Shown here: positions 31,996-42,679 of the stretch, in pieces
Layout: each line of letters begins with the position of its first letter
How positions within the stretch are numbered: the stretch's first letter is position 1
Source of the DNA: Micrococcus sp. EYE_212
GTDB lineage: Bacteria > Actinomycetota > Actinomycetes > Actinomycetales > Micrococcaceae
Length of the DNA: 64,000 bases
Assembly: GCF_023147585.1 (NCBI RefSeq)
Contig: NZ_JAHXOZ010000002.1
Span: 72,415-136,414, forward strand
Direction: 5' to 3'
Program-made: the position numbers and the translations under genes
Notes under the pieces: generated by a model
The model's input: the letters and a program-made list of their open reading frames with translations, nothing else
Told to the model about the DNA's origin: nothing
Databases searched by the model: none

Positions 31996-32808
31996 TCAGA
32001 AGGAGCGCGCCAGGATGGCGTTCTTGACCTCGGCGATCGCCTGGGTCACCTGGATGCCGCGCGGGCACGCGTCGGTGCAGTTGAAGGTCGTGCGGCAGCG
32101 CCACACGCCCTCCTTGTCGTTGAGGATCTCCAGGCGCATGTCGCCGGCGTCGTCGCGCGAGTCGAAGATGAACCGGTGCGCGTTCACGATGGCGGCCGGG
32201 CCGAAGTACTGGCCGTCCGTCCAGAACACGGGGCAGGAGGAGGTGCACGCGGCGCACAGGATGCACTTGGTGGTGTCGTCGTAGATCGCCCGGTCGGCCT
32301 GGGACTGGTAGCGCTCCTGGGTGGGCTCGTGGCCCTTGGCCACGAGGAACGGCATGACCTCGCGGTAGGACTGGAAGAACGGCTCCATGTCCACGATCAG
32401 GTCCTTCTCCACCGGCAGGCCCTTGATGGGCTCCACCAGGATGGGCTTGGACAGGTCGAGGTCCTTCAGCAGGGTCTTGCAGGCCAGGCGGTTGCGGCCG
32501 TTGATGCGCATGGCATCGGAGCCGCACACGCCGTGGGCGCAGGAGCGACGGAAGGACAGCGTGCCGTCCAGGTCCCACTTCACCTTGTGCAGGGCGTCCA
32601 GCACGCGGTCGGTGCCGTACATGGTCAGGCGCCACTCGTCCCAGTAGGACTCCTCGGAGGTGTCCGGCAGGAAGCGGCGGACCTTCAGGACGATGTCGAA
32701 CGACTCGATCTCGCCGACGCCGCCCGAGGTCTTCTGCTCGGTCGGCTCGGCGACCTCGACGGTCTGCTCGGCCACGGGGGTCTCGGTCTCGTGTGCTGCG
32801 TGGCTCAT
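31996..32808 (-). CDS. sdhB: Succinate dehydrogenase iron-sulfur subunit
   Basis: SdhB carries electrons from the SdhA flavin to quinone through three clusters. The 270-residue protein shows the 2Fe-2S ligands in RRSCAHGVCGSDAM with a later RLAC, the 4Fe-4S motif CILCAACTSSCP, and the 3Fe-4S motif in FNCTDACPRGI. The N-terminal 35 residues are a variable extension. Its ATG overlaps the sdhA stop by one base (TGATG), so the two are translationally coupled. It is the last gene of sdhCDAB, and a strong hairpin lies downstream. Confidence 0.97.
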   Translation of the reverse strand: MSHAAHETETPVAEQTVEVAEPTEQKTSGGVGEIESFDIVLKVRRFLPDTSEESYWDEWRLTMYGTDRVLDALHKVKWDLDGTLSFRRSCAHGVCGSDAMRINGRNRLACKTLLKDLDLSKPILVEPIKGLPVEKDLIVDMEPFFQSYREVMPFLVAKGHEPTQERYQSQADRAIYDDTTKCILCAACTSSCPVFWTDGQYFGPAAIVNAHRFIFDSRDDAGDMRLEILNDKEGVWRCRTTFNCTDACPRGIQVTQAIAEVKNAILARSF

Positions 32809-34595
32809 CAGTACTTACGCTCCATCGGCTGGTAACGGGTCACGACGACGGGCTTCGTCTCGAAGCGGATGCCCTTGACGCCCTCCATCTCCGCGGTCTC
32901 GTCACGGTAGATCATGGTGTGCGCCATGAAGTTGGCGTCGTCGCGGTCGGGGTAGTCCTCGCGGTAGTGGCCGCCGCGGGACTCCTTGCGGCCCAGGGCC
33001 GCGAGGGTCATGGCCTCGGCGATGTCGAGCAGGTAGCCGAGCTCCATGCCCTCGAGCAGGTCGAGGTTGAAGCGCTGGCCCTTGTCCTGCACCGACACGT
33101 TCTCGTAGCGGCCGCGCAGCTCCTCGATCTTGGCCAGGGCGCGGCGGATGGAGTCCTCGTCGCGGAACACCTGCATGTCCGCGTCCATGGACTCCTGCAG
33201 CTCGGCGCGGATGTCCGCGACGCGCTCGCTGCCCGTGGCCGAGCGCAGGCTCTCGATGTGCTGGCGGGTCGGCGCCTCGCCGTTCTCCGGGAGCTCCACC
33301 CAGTCGGCGGTCGCCGCGTACTCGGCGGCGAAGATGCCGGCACGGCGGCCGAAGACGTTGATGTCCAGCAGCGAGTTGGTGCCCAGGCGGTTGGAGCCGT
33401 GCACGGACACGCAGGCCACCTCGCCGGCGGCGTACAGGCCCGGCACCACGGTGTCGTTGTCCTGCAGGACCTCGGCCTTGATGTTCGTGGGCATGCCGCC
33501 CATGAAGTAGTGGCACGTGGGGAACACCGGCACCGGCTCCGTGTAGGGCTCGACGCCCAGGTAGGTGCGGGCGAACTCGGTGATGTCCGGGAGCTTCTCG
33601 TCGATGTGAGCGGGCTCCAGGTGCGTCAGGTCGAGCAGCACGTAGTCCTTGTTCGGACCGGCGCCGCGGCCCTGGCGGACCTCCTCGGCCATGGAGCGCG
33701 CCACGATGTCGCGCGGCGCGAGGTCCTTGATGGTGGGGGCGTAGCGCTCCATGAAGCGCTCGCCGTCCGCGTTGCGCAGGATGCCGCCCTCGCCGCGGGC
33801 CGCCTCCGAGAGGAGGATGCCCAGGCCGGCCAGGCCGGTCGGGTGGAACTGCACGAACTCCATGTCCTCGAGCGGCAGGCCGGAGCGGTACGCGATGGCC
33901 ATGCCGTCGCCCGTGAGGGTGTGGGCGTTGGAGGTGGTCTTGTACACCTTGCCGGCGCCGCCGGTGGCGAACACCACGGACTTGGCCTGGAAGGTGTGCA
34001 GCTCGCCGGTGGCCAGCTCGTAGGCCACGACGCCGGCCACGCGCTTCTGCGTGAACGGGGTGCCGTCGGCGCGGGTCGCGTCCTCGTCCACCATGAGCAG
34101 GTCGAGCACGTAGAACTCGTTGTAGAACTCCACGTTGTGCTTGACGCAGTTCTGGTAGAGCGTCTGGAGGATCATGTGGCCGGTGCGGTCCGCGGCGTAG
34201 CACGCGCGGCGCACGGGCGCCTTGCCGTGGTCACGGGTGTGGCCGCCGAAGCGGCGCTGGTCGATCTTGCCCTCGGGGGTGCGGTTGAAGGGCAGGCCCA
34301 TCTTCTCCAGGTCGAGCACCGCGTCGATGGCCTCCTTGGCCATGACCTCGGCGGCGTCCTGGTCCACCAGGTAGTCGCCGCCCTTCACGGTGTCGAACGT
34401 GTGCCACTCCCAGTTGTCCTCCTCGACGTTGGCGAGGGCCGCGCACATACCGCCCTGGGCCGCGCCGGTGTGGGAGCGGGTGGGGTAGATCTTGGTGAGG
34501 ACGGCCGTGCGGGCGCGCTGGCCGGACTCGATCGCGGCACGCATTCCCGCGCCGCCTGCGCCGACGATCACCACGTCGTACTTGTGTACCTGCAT
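32808..34595 (-). CDS. sdhA: Succinate dehydrogenase flavoprotein subunit
   Basis: SdhA oxidises succinate to fumarate and passes electrons to SdhB; it is the catalytic subunit of complex II. The 595-residue protein has the FAD-binding motif DVVIVGAGGAGMRAA near its N-terminus. The covalent FAD-His segment is RSHTGAAQGGMCAAL, and the active-site regions include RRFGGHTRDHGKAPVRRACY and QFHPTGLAGLGIL. GSNRLGTNSLLDINVFGRRAG is present in parts toward residue 400. The ATG follows a purine-rich GAGAGAGAAACC leader. It lies 84 nt downstream of sdhD in the sdhCDAB order. Confidence 0.97.
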   Translation of the reverse strand: MQVHKYDVVIVGAGGAGMRAAIESGQRARTAVLTKIYPTRSHTGAAQGGMCAALANVEEDNWEWHTFDTVKGGDYLVDQDAAEVMAKEAIDAVLDLEKMGLPFNRTPEGKIDQRRFGGHTRDHGKAPVRRACYAADRTGHMILQTLYQNCVKHNVEFYNEFYVLDLLMVDEDATRADGTPFTQKRVAGVVAYELATGELHTFQAKSVVFATGGAGKVYKTTSNAHTLTGDGMAIAYRSGLPLEDMEFVQFHPTGLAGLGILLSEAARGEGGILRNADGERFMERYAPTIKDLAPRDIVARSMAEEVRQGRGAGPNKDYVLLDLTHLEPAHIDEKLPDITEFARTYLGVEPYTEPVPVFPTCHYFMGGMPTNIKAEVLQDNDTVVPGLYAAGEVACVSVHGSNRLGTNSLLDINVFGRRAGIFAAEYAATADWVELPENGEAPTRQHIESLRSATGSERVADIRAELQESMDADMQVFRDEDSIRRALAKIEELRGRYENVSVQDKGQRFNLDLLEGMELGYLLDIAEAMTLAALGRKESRGGHYREDYPDRDDANFMAHTMIYRDETAEMEGVKGIRFETKPVVVTRYQPMERKY

Positions 34596-34679
34596 TCAGG
34601 TTTCTCTCTCTCGGTGTCTTGCGGGCGCGGTGGCCGGGGGGTCACGCCGCGCGAGCGGGGGAGGCGGATCCGGTGGGGA

Positions 34680-35159
34680 TCAGCGGCAGATGGCGGGGGA
34701 GCGCTCCATGAGAGCGCCGGAGGCGTCCACCATGCAGGCGTCGAACGTGAAGATCACGAGGGTGCCCAGGATGATGATCGCGGCGGTGGCGATGTACAGG
34801 ATCATCGACAGCCAGAAGCGGACGCGGTCGCGCTCGGCGTAGTCGTTGATGATGGTGCGCATGCCGTTGGCGCCGTGCAGCATGGCCAGCCACAGGAGGG
34901 CCAGGTCCCAGAACTGCCACAGCGGGTGCGCCCACTTGCCGGCCACGAAGCCGAAGTCGATCCCGGAGATGCCGTCTCCCACCATGAGGTTGGTGAAGAG
35001 GTGCGTGAAGAGCAGGACCACGAGGATCACGCCGGACACGCGCATGAAGAGCCACGCGAGCATCTCGAAGTTGCCCTCGCCGCCCTTGGAGCGGGTGTAC
35101 TTGGGGTCCAGCTTGCCCGAGCGGGGGGCCGCGAGGGGGGTCTCAGCGGTGGTGCTCAT
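34680..35159 (-). CDS. sdhD: Succinate dehydrogenase membrane anchor subunit
   Basis: This 159-residue protein has three transmembrane helices: FEMLAWLFMRVSGVILVVLLF, LWQFWDLALLWLAMLHGAN and a third at WLSMILYIATAAIIILGTLV. It anchors SdhAB and forms the quinone and haem site with SdhC. LFTHLF and MLHGANGMRTIINDY supply candidate haem-ligand histidines. ATG 35159 lies 2 nt after the sdhC stop. The annotation rests on position within sdhCDAB and hydrophobic pattern, since these anchors diverge rapidly. Confidence 0.93.
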   Translation of the reverse strand: MSTTAETPLAAPRSGKLDPKYTRSKGGEGNFEMLAWLFMRVSGVILVVLLFTHLFTNLMVGDGISGIDFGFVAGKWAHPLWQFWDLALLWLAMLHGANGMRTIINDYAERDRVRFWLSMILYIATAAIIILGTLVIFTFDACMVDASGALMERSPAICR

Positions 35160-35161
35160 GA

Positions 35162-35566
35162 TCAGTGACCTCCCAGAGCCAGGCCGAAGTGGCGGATGCA
35201 GAAGCCGAGGACCAGGACGGCCCAGACGGCCAGGACGATCCACAGCAGGGTCTTGTGGTGGCGCGTGCCGCCCTTCCAGAAGTCCACGGCGATGATGCGC
35301 AGGCCGTTGAGGGCGTGGAAGAGGATCGCGGCCACGAGGCCGGCCTCGCCGAGTGCGAAGTACCAGGTCTTGTAGGCGCCGATGACGACGTCGTAGGCCT
35401 CGGGGGAGACCCGGACCATGGACGTGTCCAGGACGTGGACGAGCAGGTAGAAGAAGATGACGACGCCGGTGACGCGGTGGCCCACCCAGGACCACATGCC
35501 GCCGTGGCCCCGATACAGGGTTCCGCGGCCGCTCTGAGCCGGGGCCTGCGCAGTGGCGCTAGACAC
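35162..35566 (-). CDS. sdhC: Succinate dehydrogenase cytochrome b556 subunit
   Basis: This 134-residue membrane subunit opens the sdhCDAB operon. It has the SdhC sequence HGGMWSWVGHRVTGVVIFFYL, with the conserved His-Arg of helix 1. LLVHVLDTSMV follows, and LFHALNGLRIIAVDF carries a probable haem ligand. Three helices are present. GTG 35566 follows a TGGAGG ribosome-binding site; an upstream in-frame codon in the same stretch is GTA and cannot start translation. It diverges from manC across a 255-bp region. Confidence 0.94.
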   Translation of the reverse strand: MSSATAQAPAQSGRGTLYRGHGGMWSWVGHRVTGVVIFFYLLVHVLDTSMVRVSPEAYDVVIGAYKTWYFALGEAGLVAAILFHALNGLRIIAVDFWKGGTRHHKTLLWIVLAVWAVLVLGFCIRHFGLALGGH

Positions 35567-35655
35567 GGTTGATACCTCCAGGGGGAATGCACGATCCCTG
35601 GCCTGGGCAGGGTTCTGCCGGGGCGCGGGACGTGTGCGAGTGGATTCCTCCGACC

Positions 35656-35661
35656 AGGGTA
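35656..35661 (-). promoter_or_regulatory. -10 element of the sdhCDAB operon
   Basis: TACCCT on the minus strand predicts transcription from about 35648, giving a leader of about 80 nt before the sdhC GTG. No convincing -35 is visible in the very GC-rich sequence upstream. Confidence 0.45.
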
Positions 35662-35785
35662 GACCCTCGGGGGCCCGCCGCGCGTGCGGGCGCCGCCACT
35701 GTGACGCGTCCCGTCGGGCCCGCGGAGCCCGCCCCGGCGGCGCACCCCGCGGGCGCGCCCGGCGCCGCCGCGCCCGCGGGGCCGA

Positions 35786-35815
35786 TTGGTGCCCCCTGGG
35801 GCGGTTTCGTACCCT
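35786..35815 (+). promoter_or_regulatory. manC promoter, leaderless type
   Basis: TTGGTG (35786-35791) and TACCCT (35810-35815) are 18 bp apart. The -10 ends 6 nt before the GTG at 35822. This is one of the best two-box promoters in the window. Confidence 0.6.
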
Positions 35816-35821
35816 GAGCCG

Positions 35822-36970
35822 GTGAGCACCGACCGAAACCCCGCCGCCGCGCCCTCGGACGCCGAGGCCCCCGCCCTGGCCCGCTTCCACGCCGTGATCC
35901 CCGCGGGAGGCGTGGGCACCCGCCTGTGGCCCCTCTCGCGGGCAGCGGCGCCGAAGTTCCTCCACGACCTCACCGGCTCGGGCCAGACCCTGATCCGCGC
36001 CACGTGGGACCGCCTCGCGCCGCTGGCCGCCGGGATGATGGTGGTGACCGGAGAGGCGCACCAGGACGCCGTGTGCCACCAGCTCCCGGCCCTGCAGGAC
36101 GGAGACCTGGTGCTCGAGCCCTCGCCCAAGGACTCCGCCGCCGCGATCGGGCTTGCCGCGGCCATCCTCTCCCTGCGCGATCCGGACACGATCATGGGCT
36201 CCTTCGCCGCGGACCAGGTGATCGGCCCCGTGGAGGTGTTCCAGGACGCCGTGCGCCAGGCCGTGGCCACCGCTGCCACGGGGCGGATCGTCACCATCGG
36301 CATCACCCCCTCGCACGCCGCCACCGGCTTCGGCTACATCCGCCAGGGGCGCGCGCTGAAGGTGCCCGGCGCCCCGGACGCGCACGACGTCGCGGCCTTC
36401 GTGGAGAAGCCGGACCAGAAGGTGGCGGAGCGCTACGTGAAGTCCGGCCGCTACCTGTGGAACGCGGGCATGTTCGTGGCCCCGGTCGGCCTCATGCTCG
36501 AGCACCTCGAGGCGAACGAGCCGGAGCTGCACGCGGGACTCATGGAGATCGCCCACGCGTGGGCGACGGACCGGCGTGACGAGGTCATGCAGCGGGTGTG
36601 GCCCACGCTCAAGAAGACCGCGATCGACTACGCGGTGGCCGAGCCTGCCGCCACGGCCGGTGACGTGGCCGTCATCCCCGGCACCTTCACGTGGGACGAC
36701 GTGGGCGACTTCGCCGCGATCGCCCGCCTGAACCCGGTGAAGGACGCCTCCGGCATCACCGTCATCGGGGACACCCCCCGGGTGTACTCGGACGACGCGT
36801 CCGGCGTGGTGGTCACGGACACGAAGCGCGTGATCGCGCTCATCGGCATCGAGGACGTCGTGATCGTGGACACCGAGGACGCCCTCCTGGTGACCACCAC
36901 GGCCCACGCGCAGGACGTGAAGAAGGCCGTGGAGTCGCTCAAGGCCACCGGCGCCGACGACGTCCTCTGA
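35822..36970 (+). CDS. manC: Mannose-1-phosphate guanylyltransferase
   Basis: This enzyme makes GDP-mannose from mannose-1-phosphate and GTP, the donor for mannosylated lipids and glycans of the actinobacterial envelope. The 382-residue nucleotidyltransferase has the pyrophosphorylase signature AGGVGTRLWPLSR (about residues 28-40), EPSPKDSAAAIGLAA, AFVEKPDQ and YLWNAGMFV. The TFTWDDVGD segment near residue 290 is also conserved. It is the single-domain GDP-mannose pyrophosphorylase type; the phosphomannose-isomerase cupin of long ManC proteins is absent. GTG 35822 is supported by the promoter placed 6 nt upstream. Confidence 0.9.
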   Translation: MSTDRNPAAAPSDAEAPALARFHAVIPAGGVGTRLWPLSRAAAPKFLHDLTGSGQTLIRATWDRLAPLAAGMMVVTGEAHQDAVCHQLPALQDGDLVLEPSPKDSAAAIGLAAAILSLRDPDTIMGSFAADQVIGPVEVFQDAVRQAVATAATGRIVTIGITPSHAATGFGYIRQGRALKVPGAPDAHDVAAFVEKPDQKVAERYVKSGRYLWNAGMFVAPVGLMLEHLEANEPELHAGLMEIAHAWATDRRDEVMQRVWPTLKKTAIDYAVAEPAATAGDVAVIPGTFTWDDVGDFAAIARLNPVKDASGITVIGDTPRVYSDDASGVVVTDTKRVIALIGIEDVVIVDTEDALLVTTTAHAQDVKKAVESLKATGADDVL

Positions 36971-37040
36971 CGGCGGGCCCTGACGCGGGGCGCGGGGACG
37001 CCGGCGGTCACCGGGCGGGGACGTCCGCCCGCGCTGCGGG

Positions 37041-37046
37041 TAGGGT
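37041..37046 (+). promoter_or_regulatory. -10 element of the amidohydrolase gene, leaderless type
   Basis: TAGGGT ends 8 nt before ATG 37055. Confidence 0.6.
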
Positions 37047-37054
37047 CCTGCCCC

Positions 37055-38314
37055 ATGAGCACCTCCGACTCCGTCCTCCGCGACGCCCGCGCGCCCGCGG
37101 CCGTGCCGTCCGTGGCCGCGGTCGTCCGTGACCTCGAGGACGTGGCGGTGGCCGTGCGCCGCGAGCTGCACCGCCACCCCGAGCTCTCCTTCGAGGAGTA
37201 CCGCACCACGGACCTGATCGTGGAGACGCTCGCGGACTACGGACTGAACCCCGTGCGCCTCGAGGGGACGGGCCTCTACGTGGACGTCGGCGAGGGGCCG
37301 ATCGTGCTGGCGCTGCGCGCGGACATCGACGCGCTGCCGGTGGAGGAGGAGACGGGGCTGCCCTACGTCTCGGTCAAGGACGGGGTGGCCCACGCGTGCG
37401 GCCACGACGTGCACACCGCCGTCATGCTCGGCACGGCCCTGTCCCTCGCCCGCATCCTGCGCGGCTCCACGCCCGACCCGCGGCTGCGCGCCGCCGCCGA
37501 GCGGGTGCGGGGCCGGGTGCGCATCATCTTCCAGCCCGCCGAGGAACGCCTGCCCGGCGGCTCGCTCTCCGTGATCCGCCAGGGCGTGCTCGAGGGCGTG
37601 CCGCGCATCCTCGCGGCCCACTGCGACCCTCACGTCGACGTCGGCACGATCGGCACGCGCATCGGCGCCATCACCTCGGCCGCGGACACCATCCGCATCA
37701 CGCTCACCGGACGCGGCGGCCACACCTCCCGCCCGCACCTGACCGAGGACATGGTGTTCGCGCTCTCGCAGATCGCGATCAACGTGCCCGCCGTGCTCTC
37801 GCGCCGCATCGACGTGCGCTCCGCCGTCTCCGTGGTGTGGGGCCAGATCGCCGCCGGCAGCGCGCCGAACGCGATCGACAACACCGGCTACCTCGCGGGC
37901 ACCATGCGCTGCCTCGACGCGGACGTGTGGGAGGAGGCGGGCGAGCTCCTCGACGAGGTGGTCACGCAGGTGGCCGCCCCCTACGGGGTGGACGTGGGCC
38001 TCGAGCACATCCGCGGTGTGCCGCCCGTGCACAACGCGGAGACGGAGACGGCCCTGATCGAGCACGCGGCGCGCCGCGAGCTCGGCCCCCGTGCCATCCA
38101 GCTCACCCCGCAGTCCATGGGCGGCGAGGACTTCGCGTGGATGACGCAGACGGTGCCCGGCTCCATGCTGCGCCTGGGCACCCGCACCCCGGGCGGCATC
38201 ACGTACGACCTGCACCGCGGCGACTACGTCCCGGACGAGCGGGCCATCGGCGTGGGCATGCGGGTCTTCGCGGCGGCCGCGCTCGAGGCGCTGACCGGGG
38301 GGGAGACCCTCTGA
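37055..38314 (+). CDS. M20-family amidohydrolase (peptidase/aminoacylase-like)
   Basis: This 419-residue metal-dependent amidohydrolase belongs to the M20D/HipO-like group that cleaves N-acyl amino acids or related amides. Metal-binding and catalytic segments are visible: ELHRHPELSFEE, ALRADIDALPVEEETG, VAHACGHDVHTAVMLG, FQPAEERLPGGS and the late QSMGGEDFAWM. The dimerisation lid domain lies at about residues 215-330 (TGRGGHTSRPHLTED). The physiological substrate is not clear; its neighbours, manC and a nucleoside importer, do not suggest one. ATG 37055 is supported by a -10 element 8 nt upstream, predicting a leaderless mRNA. Confidence 0.9.
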   Translation: MSTSDSVLRDARAPAAVPSVAAVVRDLEDVAVAVRRELHRHPELSFEEYRTTDLIVETLADYGLNPVRLEGTGLYVDVGEGPIVLALRADIDALPVEEETGLPYVSVKDGVAHACGHDVHTAVMLGTALSLARILRGSTPDPRLRAAAERVRGRVRIIFQPAEERLPGGSLSVIRQGVLEGVPRILAAHCDPHVDVGTIGTRIGAITSAADTIRITLTGRGGHTSRPHLTEDMVFALSQIAINVPAVLSRRIDVRSAVSVVWGQIAAGSAPNAIDNTGYLAGTMRCLDADVWEEAGELLDEVVTQVAAPYGVDVGLEHIRGVPPVHNAETETALIEHAARRELGPRAIQLTPQSMGGEDFAWMTQTVPGSMLRLGTRTPGGITYDLHRGDYVPDERAIGVGMRVFAAAALEALTGGETL

Positions 38315-38349
38315 CCTGGACCCCGCCCGAGGGTCCGGGGCACGGCGTG

Positions 38350-38377
38350 CGGACACGGAGAGAACATTGGGTAAACT
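38350..38377 (+). promoter_or_regulatory. Promoter of the nucleoside uptake operon
   Basis: CGGACA (38350-38355) and TAAACT (38372-38377) are 16 bp apart. They predict a start near 38384 and a leader of about 110 nt before the BMP lipoprotein. TAAACT is unusually AT-rich for this window. Confidence 0.55.
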
Positions 38378-38495
38378 CACGCGCATCGAGCGCGCGGGCG
38401 CTCGCCGTGCCCCGCACCGGCCCGTCCGCCGTCGCCGTCGCAGGCCTCCCCGGAGGTCCGCTCTCATCGCATCGCGCCTTCCGAAAGAGGACCCC

Positions 38496-39638
38496 ATGGG
38501 CATCGTCTCCGCCTCGTCCGACCGCCGCCGTCTCCTGATCCCCGCCGCCGTGCTCGGCTCCAGCCTCCTGCTGGCCGGCTGCGGCGCCCCGCCGGAGGAG
38601 TCCTCCTCCTCCGCCGCCGGCTCGACCGGTGCCTCCGCCGAGGCCGCCGCCGGCTCGGACAACAAGGACTACAAGGCCTGCATCGTCTCGGACGAGGGCG
38701 GCTTCGACGACCGCTCGTTCAACCAGTCCTCCCACGAGGGCCTGGTCGCGGCCAAGGAGCAGTACGGCATCGAGACCGCGCAGGCGGAGTCGAAGGACGC
38801 GAGCGAGTTCACCCCCAACGTGACCTCCATGGTCAACGCGGACTGCGACGCCGTGATCGGCGTGGGCTACCTCCTGGGCGACGCCATGAAGCCCATCGCG
38901 GAGCAGAACAAGGACACGCACTTCTTCGGCGTCGACGTCACCGCGGACGGCTTCTCGGACAATGTCCAGAAGCTCACCTACGACACCGCGCAGGCCGCGT
39001 TCCTGGCCGGCTACGTGGCCGCCGGCACCACCCAGACCGGCACCGTGGCCACGTACGGCGGCATGGAGATCCCCACCGTCACCGTCTTCATGGACGGCTT
39101 CGCCCGCGGGGTGGAGCACTACAACGAGGCCAAGGGCAAGGACGTCAAGGTGCTCGGCTGGGACACCGAGGCCAAGACGGGCTCCTTCACCGGCGACTTC
39201 TCCAATCAGGCCGCGGGCAAGACCAACACGGCCAACTTCATCAACGAAGGCGCGGACATCGTCATGCCCGTTGCCGGCCCCGTGGGCCTCGGCACCCTGG
39301 ACGCGGTCAAGGAGGCCAACCAGGGCGGCAAGGACGTCAAGGTCATCTGGCCGGACTCCGACGGCTACGAGTCCACCGAGGACGGCGAGGTCATCCTCAC
39401 CTCCGTGGTGAAGAACATGGGCCAGTCGGTCACCGACGTTCTCGGCCAGGACCTCAAGGGCGAGTTCTCCTCCGAGCCCTACGTGGGCACGCTGGAGAAC
39501 AAGGGCGTCGAGCTGGCACCGTTCCACGACTTCGACGCGAAGGTCCCGCAGGAGCTCAAGGACGAGGTCGCGAAGCTGCAGGAGCAGATCGTCTCCGGCG
39601 AGCTCGAGGTCGGCTCCGAGTACTCCCCGAAGTCCTGA
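38496..39638 (+). CDS. BMP-family nucleoside-binding lipoprotein
   Basis: This is the substrate-binding subunit of a BMP/PnrA-type ABC importer, a family that binds purine and pyrimidine nucleosides. The 380-residue protein has a lipoprotein signal ending SSLLLAGC, so it is lipid-anchored at that cysteine, followed by a Ser/Ala-rich linker. Family motifs include VSDEGGFDDRSFNQSSHEG, DAVIGVGYLLGDAM, TYDTAQAAFLAGYVAAG and DIVMPVAGPVGLGT. The permeases and ATPase follow in order, and nucleoside-catabolic genes come next, strongly supporting a nucleoside substrate. ATG 38496 follows a GAAAGAGG ribosome-binding site. Confidence 0.93.
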   Translation: MGIVSASSDRRRLLIPAAVLGSSLLLAGCGAPPEESSSSAAGSTGASAEAAAGSDNKDYKACIVSDEGGFDDRSFNQSSHEGLVAAKEQYGIETAQAESKDASEFTPNVTSMVNADCDAVIGVGYLLGDAMKPIAEQNKDTHFFGVDVTADGFSDNVQKLTYDTAQAAFLAGYVAAGTTQTGTVATYGGMEIPTVTVFMDGFARGVEHYNEAKGKDVKVLGWDTEAKTGSFTGDFSNQAAGKTNTANFINEGADIVMPVAGPVGLGTLDAVKEANQGGKDVKVIWPDSDGYESTEDGEVILTSVVKNMGQSVTDVLGQDLKGEFSSEPYVGTLENKGVELAPFHDFDAKVPQELKDEVAKLQEQIVSGELEVGSEYSPKS

Positions 39639-39644
39639 CCCTCT

Positions 39645-39697
39645 CCGCGTGCGGCGGGGCCGGCCCGGGGTCACCGGGCCGGCCCCGCCGCACGCGG
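39645..39697 (+). terminator. Perfect 24-bp hairpin between the lipoprotein gene and its ATPase gene
   Basis: Arms 39645-39668 and 39674-39697 are fully complementary around a 5-nt GGTCA loop, 6 nt after the lipoprotein stop. It could be a partial terminator or a 3' stabiliser that makes the binding protein more abundant than the membrane subunits, a known strategy of ABC operons. Confidence 0.75.
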
Positions 39698-39761
39698 TGG
39701 CGCGGAGGCCCCGACCACGGGGAGGGATGCCGATGAGCACCCGACACCTGGAAGGGCACCG

Positions 39762-41290
<1,529 letters not shown>

Positions 41291-41294
<4 letters not shown>

Positions 41295-42679
41295 GCACCG
41301 CCGCCCCCCAGCGGCCCGCGGCCGAGCCCGGAGCCGCCGGGCCGCGCCGCGCGCCGTCCCCCGAGGCGCAGGGCCCCTCCGCCCTGCGCGCCATGCTCTC
41401 CGGCAACGGCGCCGTGACCGCCCTGGCGATCCTGCTCTCCCTGCTGCTCTCCGGCCTGCTGATCATCCTCACCGACGAGGACGTGCAGGAGGCCGCCGGC
41501 TACTTCTTCGCCCGCCCGGGGGACCTGCTCTCCGCCGCCTGGACGGCGTTCTCCGGCGCGTTCCTGGCGCTGTTCCGCGGCGCGGTGTTCAACGACGAGG
41601 CCTCCTCGCTCCAGGGCATGCTCTACCCGCTCGCGGAGACGCTCACGGTGGCCACGCCGCTGATCATCGTCTCCCTGGGCGTGGCGATCGCGTTCCGGGC
41701 CGGACTGTTCAACATCGGCGCACAGGGCCAGTTCATCTTCGGCGCCATGTTCGCCACCTGGTTCGGCGTCCACCTGCAGCTGCCCTTCGTGCTGCACCTG
41801 CTGCTCGTGCTCGTGGCGGGCGTGCTCGGCGGCGTGCTGTGGGGCTCGGTGGTGGGCGTGCTCAAGGCGCTCACCGGGGCCCACGAGGTCATCCTCACCA
41901 TCATGCTCAACTACGTGGCGGTCAATCTGCTCGCCTACCTGCTGAACACGCCGGTGCTGCGCCGCCCGGGCACGTCCAACCCCGTCTCGGACTTCCTGCC
42001 GGACTCGGCCATGTTCCCTCGGCTCTTCGGCGAGGGCTTCCGCCTGCACGCCGGCTTCCTCGTGGCCCTCGCGGCCACCGCGTTCGCGTGGTGGCTGCTG
42101 CGCCGCTCCACCCTGGGCTTCCGCCTGCGCGCGGTGGGCGCCAATCCGGACGCCGCCCGCACCGCCGGCATCTCCGTGAAGGGCGCCTACGTGGCCGCGA
42201 TGGCCATCTCCGGCGGCCTGGCCGGCCTGGCCGGCATGGTGCACGTGGCCGGCACGGAGGGCAGCCTGAACACCTCGGTGGCCGGCTCCTTCGGCTTCGA
42301 CGCCATCACCGTGGCGCTGCTGGGCCGCTCCCATCCGGTGGGCGTGCTCTTCGCGGGCCTGCTGTTCGGCGCGCTGCGCGCCGGCGGCGTGACCATGCAG
42401 ACCCAGACCGGTGTGCCGATCGACATCGTGCTCGTGGTCCAGTCCTTCATCGTGCTGTTCATCGCGGCCCCGCCGCTCGTGCGCACGATCTTCCGCCTGC
42501 CGGCCCCGGGTGCCGCCCGCGCCCGCCGCGCCGCGGACCCCGTGACCCAGCCTGCCGTGGCCGGCGCGGCCGCCACCGGCGCGGCCGGCCAGGCGGTCGT
42601 CCCGTCCGCCGGCGTGCAGGACGCCGCGACGACGGCGGCCTCCGCGCCCGCCGCCCAGCACGAGGGGGAGAACCGATGA
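41291..42679 (+). CDS. Nucleoside ABC importer permease 1 (YufP/NupP-like)
   Basis: This 462-residue permease belongs to the branched-chain amino acid/ribose-type (BPD_transp_2) family. It has about eight to ten helices, including ALAILLSLLLSGLLIIL at the start. The family segments FRAGLFNIGAQGQFIFGAM, TGAHEVILTIMLNYVAVNL and GANPDAARTAGISVKGAYV are present. Ala/Pro-rich N- and C-terminal tails flank the membrane part. GTG 41291 overlaps the ATPase stop by 4 nt, and its own stop overlaps the next permease start by 4 nt. Confidence 0.92.

Noticed and set aside
35162-38665. A 1167-codon minus-strand frame ending with SdhC
   Set aside because: Only the last 134 codons are SdhC, with a TGGAGG site and GTG at 35566. 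The rest is antisense to manC and the amidohydrolase gene.
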